From Streptomyces diastaticus subsp. diastaticus (lineage in GTDB: Bacteria; Actinomycetota; Actinomycetes; Streptomycetales; Streptomycetaceae), in the NCBI RefSeq assembly GCF_011170125.1, contig NZ_BLLN01000001.1, forward strand, positions 186,001 through 250,000: a stretch of DNA of 64,000 nt, given 5' to 3'. The notes beneath the pieces were generated by a model, which was given only the letters and a program-made list of their open reading frames with translations, was not told where the DNA came from and made no database searches. Below, one piece after another: positions 8,372 to 17,035 of this stretch; within the stretch, counting starts at the first letter, position 1, and the number at the start of each line of letters is the position of its first letter. The translations under genes and the position numbers were made by a program.

Positions 8372-11300
8372 ATGCGGACCAGTCATCGGGCCCAGGCCGA
8401 GGAGTTGCTGGCGCGGGCGGTCGAGGAGGAGGTGCGGCGCTCCGGCGGCCGCACCGACGGACAGGTGCTCCTGTCCCGGGCCCGCGGCGAGTTGGACGGG
8501 CTGCTGCGCACGGCCGAAGAGGAGTACGCGGCGTACGAGGCGGCCGTCGCCGCCGCCGAGGCCGAGGCCGAGCGGCAGAGTTTCGGCCGGCGGTACGCGC
8601 GCGAGGGCGCGGGCACCCCGTTGCTGGTCGCCGGGGTCGCGGCGGCCGCTGCCTGTGCGGCGGACCTGGCGTTCGGCACCGGCGCCGGCACGGCCCTCGG
8701 CGCGGGGGCCGTGGTGGGCGTGGCCGGGGCGGCGGCGACCGTGGTGAAGGTGGGCGCGGTGCACTGGCCGACCGCGCACCGGCAGGCGGGCGCGCTGGGG
8801 CAGCCGGGCGGGCCCGAGCAGTTGCGGCTGGCCTGGCTGACGGCACTGGAGGTGCGCGGGGTGCGGCCGTTCCTGGAGCGGCAGCGCACGGCGGCGGTCC
8901 CGGCGGCGCGCCGGGCGGCTCCGGCCCGGCGGCACACCGGGCCCGTGCTGGGGCGGACCGACAAGAGCGCACTGGCCCGGCGGCGTTCGGTGCTGGAGCA
9001 GTCCTTCGACCGGCTGCCCTCGGAGGACGGGCCGTTCGCTGGCCGCCGGGAGCTGATGGCGCGGATCACCCAGGAGGTGCACGCGGCGCGGGCGGCGACG
9101 GAGACCCGGCCGGTGGTGCTGGTGCTGCACGGCGAGCCGGGCGCGGGCCGCACGACGCTGGCGGTCCGGGCGGCGCGCGAGCTGAAGGACCAGTTCCGGG
9201 GCGCGTGCGTGGTGGATCTGCGGGGTGGCGGGCAGAGCCGGACGGTGCCGCTGTCGACGCGGGAGGCGCTGCTGCACCTGCTCAACCGGCTGGGGGCGCC
9301 GCGCGAGCAGCTGCTCCAGCGGGAGCGGAGTTCGCCGGAGCAGCAGACGCGGCGGCTGGCCGAGCTGTACCAGCGCCATCTCACGGACGTGTCCGTGATC
9401 GTGGTGCTGGACGACGCCTCGGACCCGGAGCAGGTGGCGGCGCTGGTGCCCGAGCACTCGGACAGCCTGGTGCTGGTGACGTCCCGGGAGCCGATGGAGC
9501 TGCCCGGCCCCGTGGCGGCACGCGTGCGGCAGCTGCCGGTGGCCGGGCTGGACGCGGCCGGGGCCGAGGAGGTGCTGCGCCGGGTGGCGGGCGAGGCGGC
9601 CGACCCGTACGACGCGCAGGCCACGGACCGGATCGTGGAGCTCTGCGGCGGGCTGCCGCTGGCGCTGCGGGTGGCGGGGTCGGCGCTGGAGACCCGTACG
9701 CCCCGTGAACTGGCCTCGGCGCTGGAGGCGTACGGCACGGTGGGTCCGGTGGAGCGGGCGCTGTGGCTGCGCCACACCGACCAGGACGAGCGGAACCGCC
9801 GGCTGCTGCGGCGGCTCGCGCTGGCGGGGCGGGCCTCGCTGGGCGCGGCCGCGGCGGCGGCGCTGCTGGACACCGACGAGCAGGAGGCGGAACGGCGTCT
9901 CGTCGAGCTGGCGGGGGCCGGGCTGATCGACCGGGTGCGCGGCAGCCGCTACCGGCTGCACACCCTCGTCCGCGCCTTCGCCCGGGCCCGGCTGACCGAG
10001 GAGGAGCCGGCGGCGGAGCGGACGGCGGCTCAGGAACGGCTGATCGTCAACTACGCGGAGCTGGCCGAGCAGGTCATCGGCCTGGTCGACGGCAGGTCCT
10101 CGACGCGGGCGGACTCGGCGCTCAAGGCCGGGCCGATGGGGCAGCACGGGTTCGGCACGCTGGAGTACGCGCTCAACTGGCTGGACCAGGAGTCGAGCTT
10201 CATCACGGCGGCGCTGCGCGACGCGGAGGGCGTCGACCAGGGCGCGGTACGCGACCTCCTCGGCGCCCTGTGCGACTACTGCCTGCTCCGCGGCGACCTG
10301 TACCGGCTCGGGGAACTGAACGACCTGGCGCGCGCCGTCGACCAGGGGCTGCTGGCCCGCTCGGTGCAGTGGCGCACGGGTATCGCCGAGCGCCAGCTCG
10401 GCGAGTTGGACAAGGCCCGCACCACGCTGACCTCGGTGGTCGGCCTGTACTACGAGGCGCGCCACGATTCCGGCGCGGCGCTCGCGCTCTGCTCGCTCGG
10501 CATCACCCTGCACCACCAGGGGAAGCTGGCGGAGGCGGCCGGGAAGCTGCGGGAGGCACTGGCGCTCCAGCAGCCGGGCGAGCTGGCGACGGACCGGGCG
10601 TGGACACTGCACGCGCTGGCCGCCGTGGAACGCGACCGGTCCCGGCTGGCCGAGGCGGAGCGGCTGCTCGCCGAGGCGGGCCGCCTGCACACGGCCAACT
10701 CCTCCCTGCACGGCCAGGCGTGGACCCGCTTCCAGCTCGGCCAGGTCCGGCTCCGGCAGGGCGCCGTCGAGCAGGCCGAGGAGGAGCTGCGGGCCGCGCT
10801 GGAGCTGTACGGCAGGACCGGCGACGTCCGCGGCCAGGCATGGGCCCTCACCCAGCTGGGCCGGGCCCTGCTCCACACCGAGCAGGGCGACGAGGGCCGG
10901 GAGGCCGCCGAGGAGCTGCGCGGTGCCCTCTCCCGCCACCGCGACAACGAGGACGCCCGCGGCGAGGCATGGACCCGCTACTACCTGGGCCAGGCCCTGG
11001 AGGAGTCCGGGGACCTGACCACGGCGGTACGCGAACTGGAGCGGGCCCGCACGATGTTCTCCCGGATGCGCGACGTGTACGGGCTGGCCTGTGCCCGGCA
11101 CCACTCGGCGCGGGTCACCCGCGACCTGCGGGCCGCGCAGACCGGGTCGTTGCGCAACAGCGGCTTCGCCCGGCAGCTCCTGGTGGACGCGCGGGCCGAC
11201 TTCCGGCGGATCGGCGTGGCCCACGGTGAGGCGTGGACCTGCCTGGAACTCGCGGTGACCGACGCGGGCAACGCCCGTACCGGTCAGGCCCTCGCCCTCG

Positions 11301-11611
11301 CCGAGGAGGCCGCCGCCCTCTTCGCCTCGTACGGGGACGGCCGGGGCGGGGAGTGGGCGCGTTTCCTGACCGCCACCCTCCTGCCCTTCGCCGCCCCCGG
11401 CGGCCTGGAGACGGGCACCGCCCAGGCCCTCGCCCTCCTCGACGAACTCACCTCCTCCCCCACCCGCGCCCGTGACCCGCGCCTGACGCCCTGCCTGCCC
11501 GCCTACCGCCTCCTGCTGGAACGCGGCGTGGACCCGGCCGGGGAATGGCCCGCCTGGGGGCTGGGGCTGGTACCGGGACGGCACGCGCGGGAGGTGATGG
11601 GGGTGGGCTGA
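8372..11611 (+). CDS. STAND NTPase, NB-ARC plus TPR, with N-terminal hydrophobic domain
   Basis: A 1079-residue signal-transduction ATPase with numerous domains. Residues 1-75 are helical and acidic (coiled-coil-like). Residues 83-130 are Gly/Ala/Val-rich and hydrophobic, resembling a glycine-zipper or membrane hairpin. The NB-ARC core has Walker A GEPGAGRTTL (from 254), Walker B VIVVLDDAS (Asp347-Asp348), LVTSREP, the GLPLAL motif and a winged-helix end LHTLVRAF in the MHD position. About 640-1040 is a TPR array with repeated (G)xAWTxxxLGxxxxxxG units. It lacks the SARP DNA-binding domain seen in AfsR-like proteins. GGGGGAT precedes the ATG. A regulator or an effector-triggered defence protein are both possible. 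Confidence 0.88.
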   Translation: MRTSHRAQAEELLARAVEEEVRRSGGRTDGQVLLSRARGELDGLLRTAEEEYAAYEAAVAAAEAEAERQSFGRRYAREGAGTPLLVAGVAAAAACAADLAFGTGAGTALGAGAVVGVAGAAATVVKVGAVHWPTAHRQAGALGQPGGPEQLRLAWLTALEVRGVRPFLERQRTAAVPAARRAAPARRHTGPVLGRTDKSALARRRSVLEQSFDRLPSEDGPFAGRRELMARITQEVHAARAATETRPVVLVLHGEPGAGRTTLAVRAARELKDQFRGACVVDLRGGGQSRTVPLSTREALLHLLNRLGAPREQLLQRERSSPEQQTRRLAELYQRHLTDVSVIVVLDDASDPEQVAALVPEHSDSLVLVTSREPMELPGPVAARVRQLPVAGLDAAGAEEVLRRVAGEAADPYDAQATDRIVELCGGLPLALRVAGSALETRTPRELASALEAYGTVGPVERALWLRHTDQDERNRRLLRRLALAGRASLGAAAAAALLDTDEQEAERRLVELAGAGLIDRVRGSRYRLHTLVRAFARARLTEEEPAAERTAAQERLIVNYAELAEQVIGLVDGRSSTRADSALKAGPMGQHGFGTLEYALNWLDQESSFITAALRDAEGVDQGAVRDLLGALCDYCLLRGDLYRLGELNDLARAVDQGLLARSVQWRTGIAERQLGELDKARTTLTSVVGLYYEARHDSGAALALCSLGITLHHQGKLAEAAGKLREALALQQPGELATDRAWTLHALAAVERDRSRLAEAERLLAEAGRLHTANSSLHGQAWTRFQLGQVRLRQGAVEQAEEELRAALELYGRTGDVRGQAWALTQLGRALLHTEQGDEGREAAEELRGALSRHRDNEDARGEAWTRYYLGQALEESGDLTTAVRELERARTMFSRMRDVYGLACARHHSARVTRDLRAAQTGSLRNSGFARQLLVDARADFRRIGVAHGEAWTCLELAVTDAGNARTGQALALAEEAAALFASYGDGRGGEWARFLTATLLPFAAPGGLETGTAQALALLDELTSSPTRARDPRLTPCLPAYRLLLERGVDPAGEWPAWGLGLVPGRHAREVMGVG

Positions 11612-12291
11612 GGAGGCCGCACCCCGTCGCGTACACCCCGGACGAAGGCCTGGGTGCCCCGGTCCGTCGCCCCGTCCCTGCCCGCCGCGCGGTCTCCGCC
11701 GACGCCTGCTTCCGCGACCCTCGCGGCACCCGGTACGACGCCCTCGGCCCGGTCCTCGTGCGGGGTCCGCGCCCCGTGGGGGCGGGCCGGGTCACGCCGC
11801 ACCGACGGCCCGCAGCAGGCGGGCCCGTCGGTGTTCCGGCCGGGGCGGCTTGTCCGTGGGAGCCGCGGGACGGCGCGCCTTCGGCACAGGGCCTGCCTCG
11901 CGTTCCCGCCCGGGCGCGGCCGTGCCGGGCGGCGGACCCTTGCCCAGCGGGCCGTTCCAGCTCCAGCTCCAGCTCCAGCTCCAGCAGGAGACCCGGCACG
12001 GCCCGCTGTGGGCGTACGACGCCGACCCCCTCGACCTGGTCCGCCGGTTCGTGCGGGCTCCGCTGCGGGAGCGGGCGCCCTGGTACGCCACGGGCAGCAG
12101 ATGCCGCAGGTGGCCCGGCTGCCGGCCCGGGGCAAGCGGACCCACGACCGTGAGGAGGCGCTCCGGGCCGTCGGCCGGGAGCGTGCGGGCGCGCTTCCGG
12201 AGCGCGGGCGGGCGTCCCGGAACCCCGAAGAGCCCCGGCGCGCGAGATGCGTGCGGCCGGGGCGGTGCGGGCCCGGCGGGGCCCGCGGGTA
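11612..12291. other. Region of about 680 bp without a confident gene
   Basis: Contains the CCAGCT hexamer repeat at 11957. A plus-strand frame spanning the repeat reads through LQLQLQLQ and then HGPLWAYDADPLDLVRRFV, which is protein-like but has no clear start or family. I see no supported gene. Confidence 0.35.
11957..11985. repeat. CCAGCT hexanucleotide tandem repeat
   Basis: Nearly five head-to-tail copies of CCAGCT (four complete, one partial). AGCT is self-complementary, so the tract can fold or slip. In one plus-strand frame it encodes alternating Leu-Gln, in the opposite strand Glu-Leu. Confidence 0.9.
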
Positions 12292-12528
12292 CTACTTGCC
12301 CGCGGAGCCCTGGGCGGGGGTGCCGCTCGGGGCTGTCTCGGGCTCGGCGAAGTCGACCTTGCCCATGTGGCGGTTCATGGACTTCATCAGGGCCCACACG
12401 GCGAGGGCCATCACGGCGAACACGATGAACCCGAGGACGCCCGGGGTCACCTTGTTCTCGTCCAGGTCCTTGGCGAGGGGGACGAGGTGCGTCATTGCCA
12501 GGTTTGCGCTAGCGCTCATGTCAGCCAT
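12292..12528 (-). CDS. Small single-pass membrane protein downstream of mca
   Basis: A 78-residue protein with one transmembrane segment (about residues 30-50, GVLGFIVFAVMALAVWALM) followed by KSMNRHMGKVDF and a Pro/Glu-rich tail. The ATG at 12528 overlaps the end of mca; another ATG at 12519, one base after the mca stop, is an equally good start. Either way the gene is translationally coupled to mca. This small gene accompanies mca in Streptomyces. The function is unknown; a membrane partner for mycothiol conjugate export is only a guess. Confidence 0.75.
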   Translation of the reverse strand: MADMSASANLAMTHLVPLAKDLDENKVTPGVLGFIVFAVMALAVWALMKSMNRHMGKVDFAEPETAPSGTPAQGSAGK

Positions 12529-13402
12529 TGTCGCGGATGCCCGCGAAGAGGTCGTCCTCGGGGAGGGAGGTGGCGACGTGCGACTTGGCGAGCTCGTACT
12601 CCTCGGTGGGCCAGACCTCCTTCTGGAGCTCCATCGGGATGCGGAACCAGCCGCCGTCCGGGTCGATCTGGGTGGCGTGCGCGATCAGCGCCCTGTCGCG
12701 GATCTCGAAGAACTCCGAGCAGGGCACGTGCGTGGTCAGCTCACGTTCGACCCGCTCGATCTCGTGCCACCGCTTCAGCCAGTCGCCGTACGGCGACTCC
12801 ATGCCGCGCTCGAGCAGGGCCTCGTGCAGGGCGGCGGTGCGGGGGCGGTTGAAGCCCTGGTTGTAGTAGAGCTTCATCGGCTGGAAGACCTTGCCGAACT
12901 CGTCCTCCGGGAAGCGCTCCGGGTCCCCCGCCCCCTCGAAGGCCACCATCGTGATCTTGTGCGTCATGATGTGGTCGGGGTGCGGGTAGCCGCCGTTCTC
13001 GTCGTAGGTCGTGATGACCTGCGGGCGGAACGCGCGGATCGACTTGACCAGCCGGCCAGCCGCCTCCTCGACCTCCTCCAGCGCGAAGCAGCCGTCGGGC
13101 AGCGGGGGCAGCGGGTCGCCCTCGGGCAGGCCGGAGTCGACGAAGCCGAGCCACTCCTGCTTGACGCCGAGGATCTGCCGGGCCTCCTCCATCTCCTTGG
13201 CCCGCACCTCGTGGATGTTCTCCTCGATGTACTTGTCGCCCTTGAGCTTCGGGTTGAGGATGGAGCCGCGCTCGCCCCCGGTGCAGGTCACGACCAGCAC
13301 GTCCACCCCCTCGGACACATACTTCGCCATGGTCGCCGCGCCCTTGCTCGACTCGTCGTCGGGGTGGGCGTGGACGGCCATCAGTCGCAGCTGCTCTGTC
13401 AA
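12521..13402 (-). CDS. mca: Mycothiol S-conjugate amidase
   Basis: A 293-residue zinc amidase that cleaves mycothiol S-conjugates of electrophiles and drugs into a mercapturic acid, which is exported, and glucosaminyl-inositol, which is recycled. It has the LmbE-fold zinc motif H11-A-H13-P-D-D16-E and the later GYPHPDHIMTH. The near-complete match to the actinobacterial family supports Mca over the paralogue MshB (deacetylase). The start appears to be TTG at 13402, with GAGGAT six bases upstream; the next in-frame ATG, codon 8, would cut into the first strand. It is followed by a coupled small membrane protein and diverges from the DUF4307 gene. Confidence 0.95.
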   Translation of the reverse strand: MTEQLRLMAVHAHPDDESSKGAATMAKYVSEGVDVLVVTCTGGERGSILNPKLKGDKYIEENIHEVRAKEMEEARQILGVKQEWLGFVDSGLPEGDPLPPLPDGCFALEEVEEAAGRLVKSIRAFRPQVITTYDENGGYPHPDHIMTHKITMVAFEGAGDPERFPEDEFGKVFQPMKLYYNQGFNRPRTAALHEALLERGMESPYGDWLKRWHEIERVERELTTHVPCSEFFEIRDRALIAHATQIDPDGGWFRIPMELQKEVWPTEEYELAKSHVATSLPEDDLFAGIRDNG

Positions 13403-13517
13403 GACTCGATCCTCGTGATTACGGCGCCCTCGGTACTCCGGCGCGATGGTCGGCTTCTATAGTGACCGAACCGGACGGTGGAAAATTCCGGTGGCCCCGA
13501 GCCCGAGAGGATTGATC

Positions 13518-13925
13518 ATGAGCGCGGTGCGCGAGGACCTTCCCGAGGGCCGATACGGAAGGGCCCAGTCCGCCGACGAGCGGACGGACCACCGGCTGAA
13601 GGTGACCGGTGCGGTGCTGGGCGCCCTCTTCCTCGCCATGATCGTCTGGTTCGGCTGGTCGCACGTGACCAGCACCACGATCAGCGGCGAGATGATCAAG
13701 TTCGACGTGTCCTCCGCGACCGCGGCCAAGGTGCACCTGGAGGTGCACAAGGAGCGCGACGCCGCCGGCTACTGCACCGTGCGGGCCCTGGCGGAGGACG
13801 GTGCCGAGGTCGGCCGCAAGGACGCCCTCTTCGACCAGGACGCGAGCCGCGTCGACAAGGTGGTCTCGCTGCGGACCACCTCCCAGGCCACCGCCGTCGA
13901 GCTGATCGGCTGCTCCCCCGCCTGA
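13518..13925 (+). CDS. DUF4307 membrane protein
   Basis: A 135-residue protein with one transmembrane helix (about residues 38-58, VTGAVLGALFLAMIVWFGW), followed by an extracytoplasmic beta-rich domain containing KFDVSSATAAKVHLEVHKE and a YCTVRALAEDGAEVGRKD segment. This is the DUF4307 family, found next to mca across actinobacteria; the function is unknown. The ATG at 13518 is preceded by GAGAGGA. Upstream in-frame codons to 13446 lack a ribosome site. Confidence 0.85.
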   Translation: MSAVREDLPEGRYGRAQSADERTDHRLKVTGAVLGALFLAMIVWFGWSHVTSTTISGEMIKFDVSSATAAKVHLEVHKERDAAGYCTVRALAEDGAEVGRKDALFDQDASRVDKVVSLRTTSQATAVELIGCSPA

Positions 13926-14130
13926 CGGGCCTCCCGCCTTCGGGGCAGGCGGCAACGCCCACCGAGCCGGTCCGCGAAAACCGCCGTGACCTGCGAAGGT
14001 GACGCAACAGTCATATTCGTCCTCCCCCTTTCGCGCCTGAATTGTTAGGCTCGTGGTTTCGCCCACCCGGTACGGAACATCCTTCCGAGTAGGGCGATGC
14101 TTTGTATCCAAGTACCTACGAGGAGCACCT

Positions 14131-14628
14131 GTGACCCAGACCAGCGACAACGTCACCTGGCTGACCCAGGAGGCGTACAACCAGCTCAAGGCCGAGCTGG
14201 AGTACCTGTCTGGTCCCGCACGCGCCGAGATCTCGAAGAAGATCGAGGCAGCGCGCGAGGAGGGCGACCTGCGCGAGAACGGCGGGTACCACGCGGCCAA
14301 GGAGGAGCAGGGCAAGCAAGAGCTCCGGGTGCGCCAGCTGACCCAGCTCCTGTCCCAGGCGAAGGTCGGTGAGCCGCCCGCCGACGACGGCATCGTCGAG
14401 CCGGGCATGGTCGTCACGATCGCCTTCGACGACGACCCTGACGACACGCTGACCTTCCTGATGGCCTCGCGCGAGTACGCCAGCGCGGACATCGAGACCT
14501 ACTCGCCGCAATCGCCGCTGGGGACCGGAGTCAGCGGCAAGAAGGTCGGCGACACCGCCGAGTACGAGCTGCCCAACGGCAAGTTCGCCTCGGTGAAGAT
14601 TCTCGCCGCCAAGCCCTACACGTCCTGA
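14131..14628 (+). CDS. greA: Transcription elongation factor GreA
   Basis: A 165-residue cleavage factor that enters the RNA polymerase secondary channel and stimulates cleavage of backtracked RNA. An N-terminal antiparallel coiled coil (about residues 6-78) carries the acidic tip in GDLRENGGYHAAKEE, followed by the FKBP-like C-terminal domain (TFLMASREYASADIETYSPQ, SPLG, GKKVGDTAEY). The GTG at 14131 is preceded by AGGAG with good spacing; earlier in-frame codons lack this. It is monocistronic, ending at a strong hairpin shared with the convergent ABC transporter operon. Confidence 0.96.
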   Translation: MTQTSDNVTWLTQEAYNQLKAELEYLSGPARAEISKKIEAAREEGDLRENGGYHAAKEEQGKQELRVRQLTQLLSQAKVGEPPADDGIVEPGMVVTIAFDDDPDDTLTFLMASREYASADIETYSPQSPLGTGVSGKKVGDTAEYELPNGKFASVKILAAKPYTS

Positions 14629-14673
14629 CCCGCCCCGCCCGGGCAGGTCAGCCGCCACAGGCTGCACCAGGAA

Positions 14674-14704
14674 CCCTCGGCTCCGGAAGAACCGGAGCCG
14701 AGGG
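14674..14704. terminator. Bidirectional hairpin terminator of greA
   Basis: Perfect 13-bp stem CCCTCGGCTCCGG / CCGGAGCCGAGGG with loop AAGAA, followed by CCCTTT. Placed between greA and the convergent ABC permease. Confidence 0.85.
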
Positions 14705-14714
14705 CCCTTTCGCG

Positions 14715-14768
14715 TCCGGAGGCCCTTTCCCCTCCGGGGGCCTTTCCCGTCCGGGGGCCCTCTCTGGG
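14715..14768. repeat. Short imperfect tandem repeat after greA
   Basis: Three head-to-tail 17-19 bp units of the type TCCGGRGGCCCTTTCCC, then a partial TCCGG, immediately after the greA hairpin. It may be slipped copies of the terminator tail. Confidence 0.6.
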
Positions 14769-14778
14769 TCCGGCCGCC

Positions 14779-15630
14779 TCAGACGGCGGACCTGCGGTAT
14801 CTGCGGACGGCCAGGGTGCGGAAGACGACCAGGATCAGCAGGGACCAGATGACCGAGGCCCAGACGGGGTGGCGCATCGGCCAGGCGTCCGGCGTCACGA
14901 AGTCGGGCGGCAGGTTGCCGAACAGCTCCCGGCACGCCTGGACCGTGGTGCTGAACGGGTTCCACTCGGCGATGTGCCGGAAGACTGTCGGCAGTCTGTT
15001 GGAGTCGACGAAGGCGTTGGAGATGAAGGTCAGCGGGAAAAGCCAGATGAGCCCGCCCGAGGTGGCCGCCTCCGGAGTGCGGACCAGCAGTCCGATGAGC
15101 GCACCGATCCAGGAGAAGGCGTAGCCGAGCAGCAGGAGCAGGCCGAAGCCGGCGAGGACGCTGCCGAGGCTCTCGTGGGTGCGCCAGCCGATGAGGAGGG
15201 CGACGCCGGTCAGCACCACCAGGGTGAGAGCGGTCTGCACGAAGTCGGCGAGGGTTCGGCCGGTGAGCACCGCGCCCCTGGCCATGGGCAGGGAGCGGAA
15301 CCGGTCAACGAGTCCCTTGTGCATGTCCTCGGCGATGCCCGCGCTGGCGCCGGCGGTGGCGAAGGTGACCGTCTGCGCGAAGATGCCCGCCATGAGGAAC
15401 TCACGGTAGGCCGCCTGCGAGAGTGAGCCGCCGACCTGGATGGACCCGCCGAAGACGTAGGTGAAGAGCACCACGAACATGATCGGCTGGATGAGCCCGA
15501 AGAGGACGACCTCGGGGATGCGGGTCATTCTGATCAGGTTCCGTCTGGCCATGACCAGGGAGTCCATGACCGACTGGGTGACTCTGCCGCGCCGCTGGGG
15601 GCGGGCGGCGTGCTCGGCGACGGTGCTCAT
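14779..15630 (-). CDS. ABC-2 type permease of a DrrAB-like exporter
   Basis: A 283-residue integral membrane subunit with about six transmembrane helices. The family motifs are MARRNLIRMTRIPEVVLFGL near the N-terminus, FAQTVTFATAGASAGIAEDM, and the ABC-2 signature LPMARGAVLTGRTLADF. It pairs with the ATPase encoded just upstream; the stop of the ATPase and this ATG overlap in TGATG. DrrB-like permeases export hydrophobic drugs or lipids. The C-terminus (RTLAVRRYRRSAV) is cytoplasmic and basic. Confidence 0.92.
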   Translation of the reverse strand: MSTVAEHAARPQRRGRVTQSVMDSLVMARRNLIRMTRIPEVVLFGLIQPIMFVVLFTYVFGGSIQVGGSLSQAAYREFLMAGIFAQTVTFATAGASAGIAEDMHKGLVDRFRSLPMARGAVLTGRTLADFVQTALTLVVLTGVALLIGWRTHESLGSVLAGFGLLLLLGYAFSWIGALIGLLVRTPEAATSGGLIWLFPLTFISNAFVDSNRLPTVFRHIAEWNPFSTTVQACRELFGNLPPDFVTPDAWPMRHPVWASVIWSLLILVVFRTLAVRRYRRSAV

Positions 15631-16667
15631 CAGTCGACCTCTCTCATGGCCTGGGCGCGGCGCTCGGCCGCACTGCGCTGTCCGTCGGACGTGCCGTCGC
15701 CGCCCTCGCCGTTCTCCTCCTCGGCCGCCTGGGCGGCGTGGCCGGTCAGGGAGATGAAGACGTCGTCCAGGGTGGGGCGGCGCAGCCCGATGTCGTCGAT
15801 CTCGATCTTCCGGACGTCCAGCTCGCGGATGACCTCGGCGAGGAGTCTGGCGCCACCGGAGACCGGGACGGTGAGCTTGCGGGTGTGCTGGCTGACGGTG
15901 GGGCCGCCCTCGCCGACACGGGTGAGGACCTCGGCGGCGTCGGCGATCCGCTCCCGTTCGTGCACGACCAGTTCGACGCGCTCGCCGCCGGTGCGGGCCT
16001 TCAGTTCGTCCGAGGTGCCCCGGGCGATGACCCGGCCGTGGTCCACCACACAGATGTCGTCGGCGAGGTGGTCGGCCTCCTCCAGGTACTGGGTGGTGAG
16101 GAGCAGGGTGGTGCCTCCCTCGACCAGTTCCTGGATGACGTCCCACAGCGCCTGCCGGTTGCGCGGGTCGAGGCCGGTGGTGGGTTCGTCCATGAACATC
16201 ACCGGCGGGGAGACGACGAGGGCCGCGGCGAGGTCCAGGCGGCGGCGCATACCACCGGAGTAGGTCTTCGCGGTGCGGTCCCCCGCGTCGGCGAGGCCGA
16301 ACCGCTCCAGCAGCTCGCCCGCGCGGGCCTTCGCCTCACGGCCGGTGAGCTGGTAGAGACTGCCGACCATCCGGAGGTTCTCGCGGCCGGTCAGGTATTC
16401 GTCGATGGCGGCGAACTGGCCGGAGAGACCGATGGCCCGGCGCACCTCGTTCGGATTGTCGACCACGTCGATCCCGGCGACCAGGGCCCGGCCGCTGTCG
16501 GGCCGCAGGAGTGTGGTGAGGCAGCGGACAGCGGTGGTCTTGCCCGCGCCGTTCGGGCCGAGCATTCCGAGGACGGTGCCCTCGGGGACGTCGAGGTCGA
16601 CGCCGTCCAGCGCTCTGACGTCGCCGAAGGTCTTGACGAGACCTTCGGCGTAGATGGCGCCTGGCAT
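15630..16667 (-). CDS. ABC transporter ATP-binding protein, DrrA-like
   Basis: A 345-residue ATPase with Walker A GPNGAGKTT (37-45), the Q-loop region, ABC signature YSGGMRRRLDLA, Walker B VMFMDEPTTGLD and the switch His in LLLTTQY. The DrrA-type C-terminal domain (about 235-320, ending IGLRRPTLDDVFISLTG) is present, with an unusual acidic extension of about 25 residues after it. The ATG at 16667 follows AGGAG. It is first in a two-gene operon with the permease. A 16-bp perfect palindrome at 16886 lies upstream and may be the operator. Confidence 0.94.
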   Translation of the reverse strand: MPGAIYAEGLVKTFGDVRALDGVDLDVPEGTVLGMLGPNGAGKTTAVRCLTTLLRPDSGRALVAGIDVVDNPNEVRRAIGLSGQFAAIDEYLTGRENLRMVGSLYQLTGREAKARAGELLERFGLADAGDRTAKTYSGGMRRRLDLAAALVVSPPVMFMDEPTTGLDPRNRQALWDVIQELVEGGTTLLLTTQYLEEADHLADDICVVDHGRVIARGTSDELKARTGGERVELVVHERERIADAAEVLTRVGEGGPTVSQHTRKLTVPVSGGARLLAEVIRELDVRKIEIDDIGLRRPTLDDVFISLTGHAAQAAEEENGEGGDGTSDGQRSAAERRAQAMREVD

Positions 16668-16885
16668 AGGGGTCTCCTGCCGTGAGGCTGTGTGCGGAAT
16701 AGTAGGTTTGCTCAGGTCTGCCCGGGATTCACGCGACGCGCGGGCGGAAGAGGCGGGCACGGGGCGAACGGAAGGACGGGGCGGGGCGGGGCAGGGCAGG
16801 GCGGGAGGCAGGGGCGCACCTCGCGCCACCACCTCCGACCGGCGGGACGAATCCGGTCACGGAGAGTGACGCGAGACACACCATA

Positions 16886-16901
16886 ACGCGATGCATCGCG
16901 T
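16886..16901. promoter_or_regulatory. Perfect 16-bp palindrome, probable operator
   Basis: ACGCGATGCATCGCGT is completely self-complementary with no spacer. It lies about 220 bp upstream of the ABC ATPase start, in the least GC-rich part of the gap. The CGATGCATCG core resembles TetR-type sites near drug exporters (recalled, not checked). No regulator gene is adjacent. Confidence 0.55.
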
Positions 16902-16972
16902 CTCACAACGGATTTCGGCACCGAAACGCCGACGAGAAGAGGAGCGCGGTATTCCACCGCACGGCCCGCCCC

Positions 16973-17014
16973 GGGGAGAGGGGCGGGCAGTCTCGGACGC
17001 CCGCCCCTCTCCCC
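16973..17014 (-). terminator. Hairpin terminator of the threonine dehydratase gene
   Basis: Perfect 16-bp stem (16973-16988 with 16999-17014, core GGGGAGAGGGGCGGGC) and a 10-base loop, beginning 22 bases beyond the stop codon at 17036. Confidence 0.85.
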
Positions 17015-17035
17015 CGCGCACGACCGCGCGTCGCC

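Larger units (their letters stand above)
16668..17035. other. Intergenic region upstream of the ABC operon
   Basis: No gene. It holds the palindrome at 16886-16901 and the ilvA terminator hairpin at 16973-17014. Around 16780-16800 there is a G-rich GGGGC repeat run. Confidence 0.5.

Noticed and set aside
7283..11584. 1433-residue minus-strand open frame covering the STAND gene
   Set aside because: It is the GC-biased mirror of the plus-strand gene, with no domains and high Gly/Arg/Pro; the plus strand has an intact NB-ARC/TPR protein.
13446..13517. Upstream start for the DUF4307 gene
   Set aside because: No ribosome site, and the added residues do not match the family.
16780..16800. G-rich run GGGGCGGGGC as a G-quadruplex
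   Set aside because: Such runs are expected in DNA of this GC content and nothing else marks the site.
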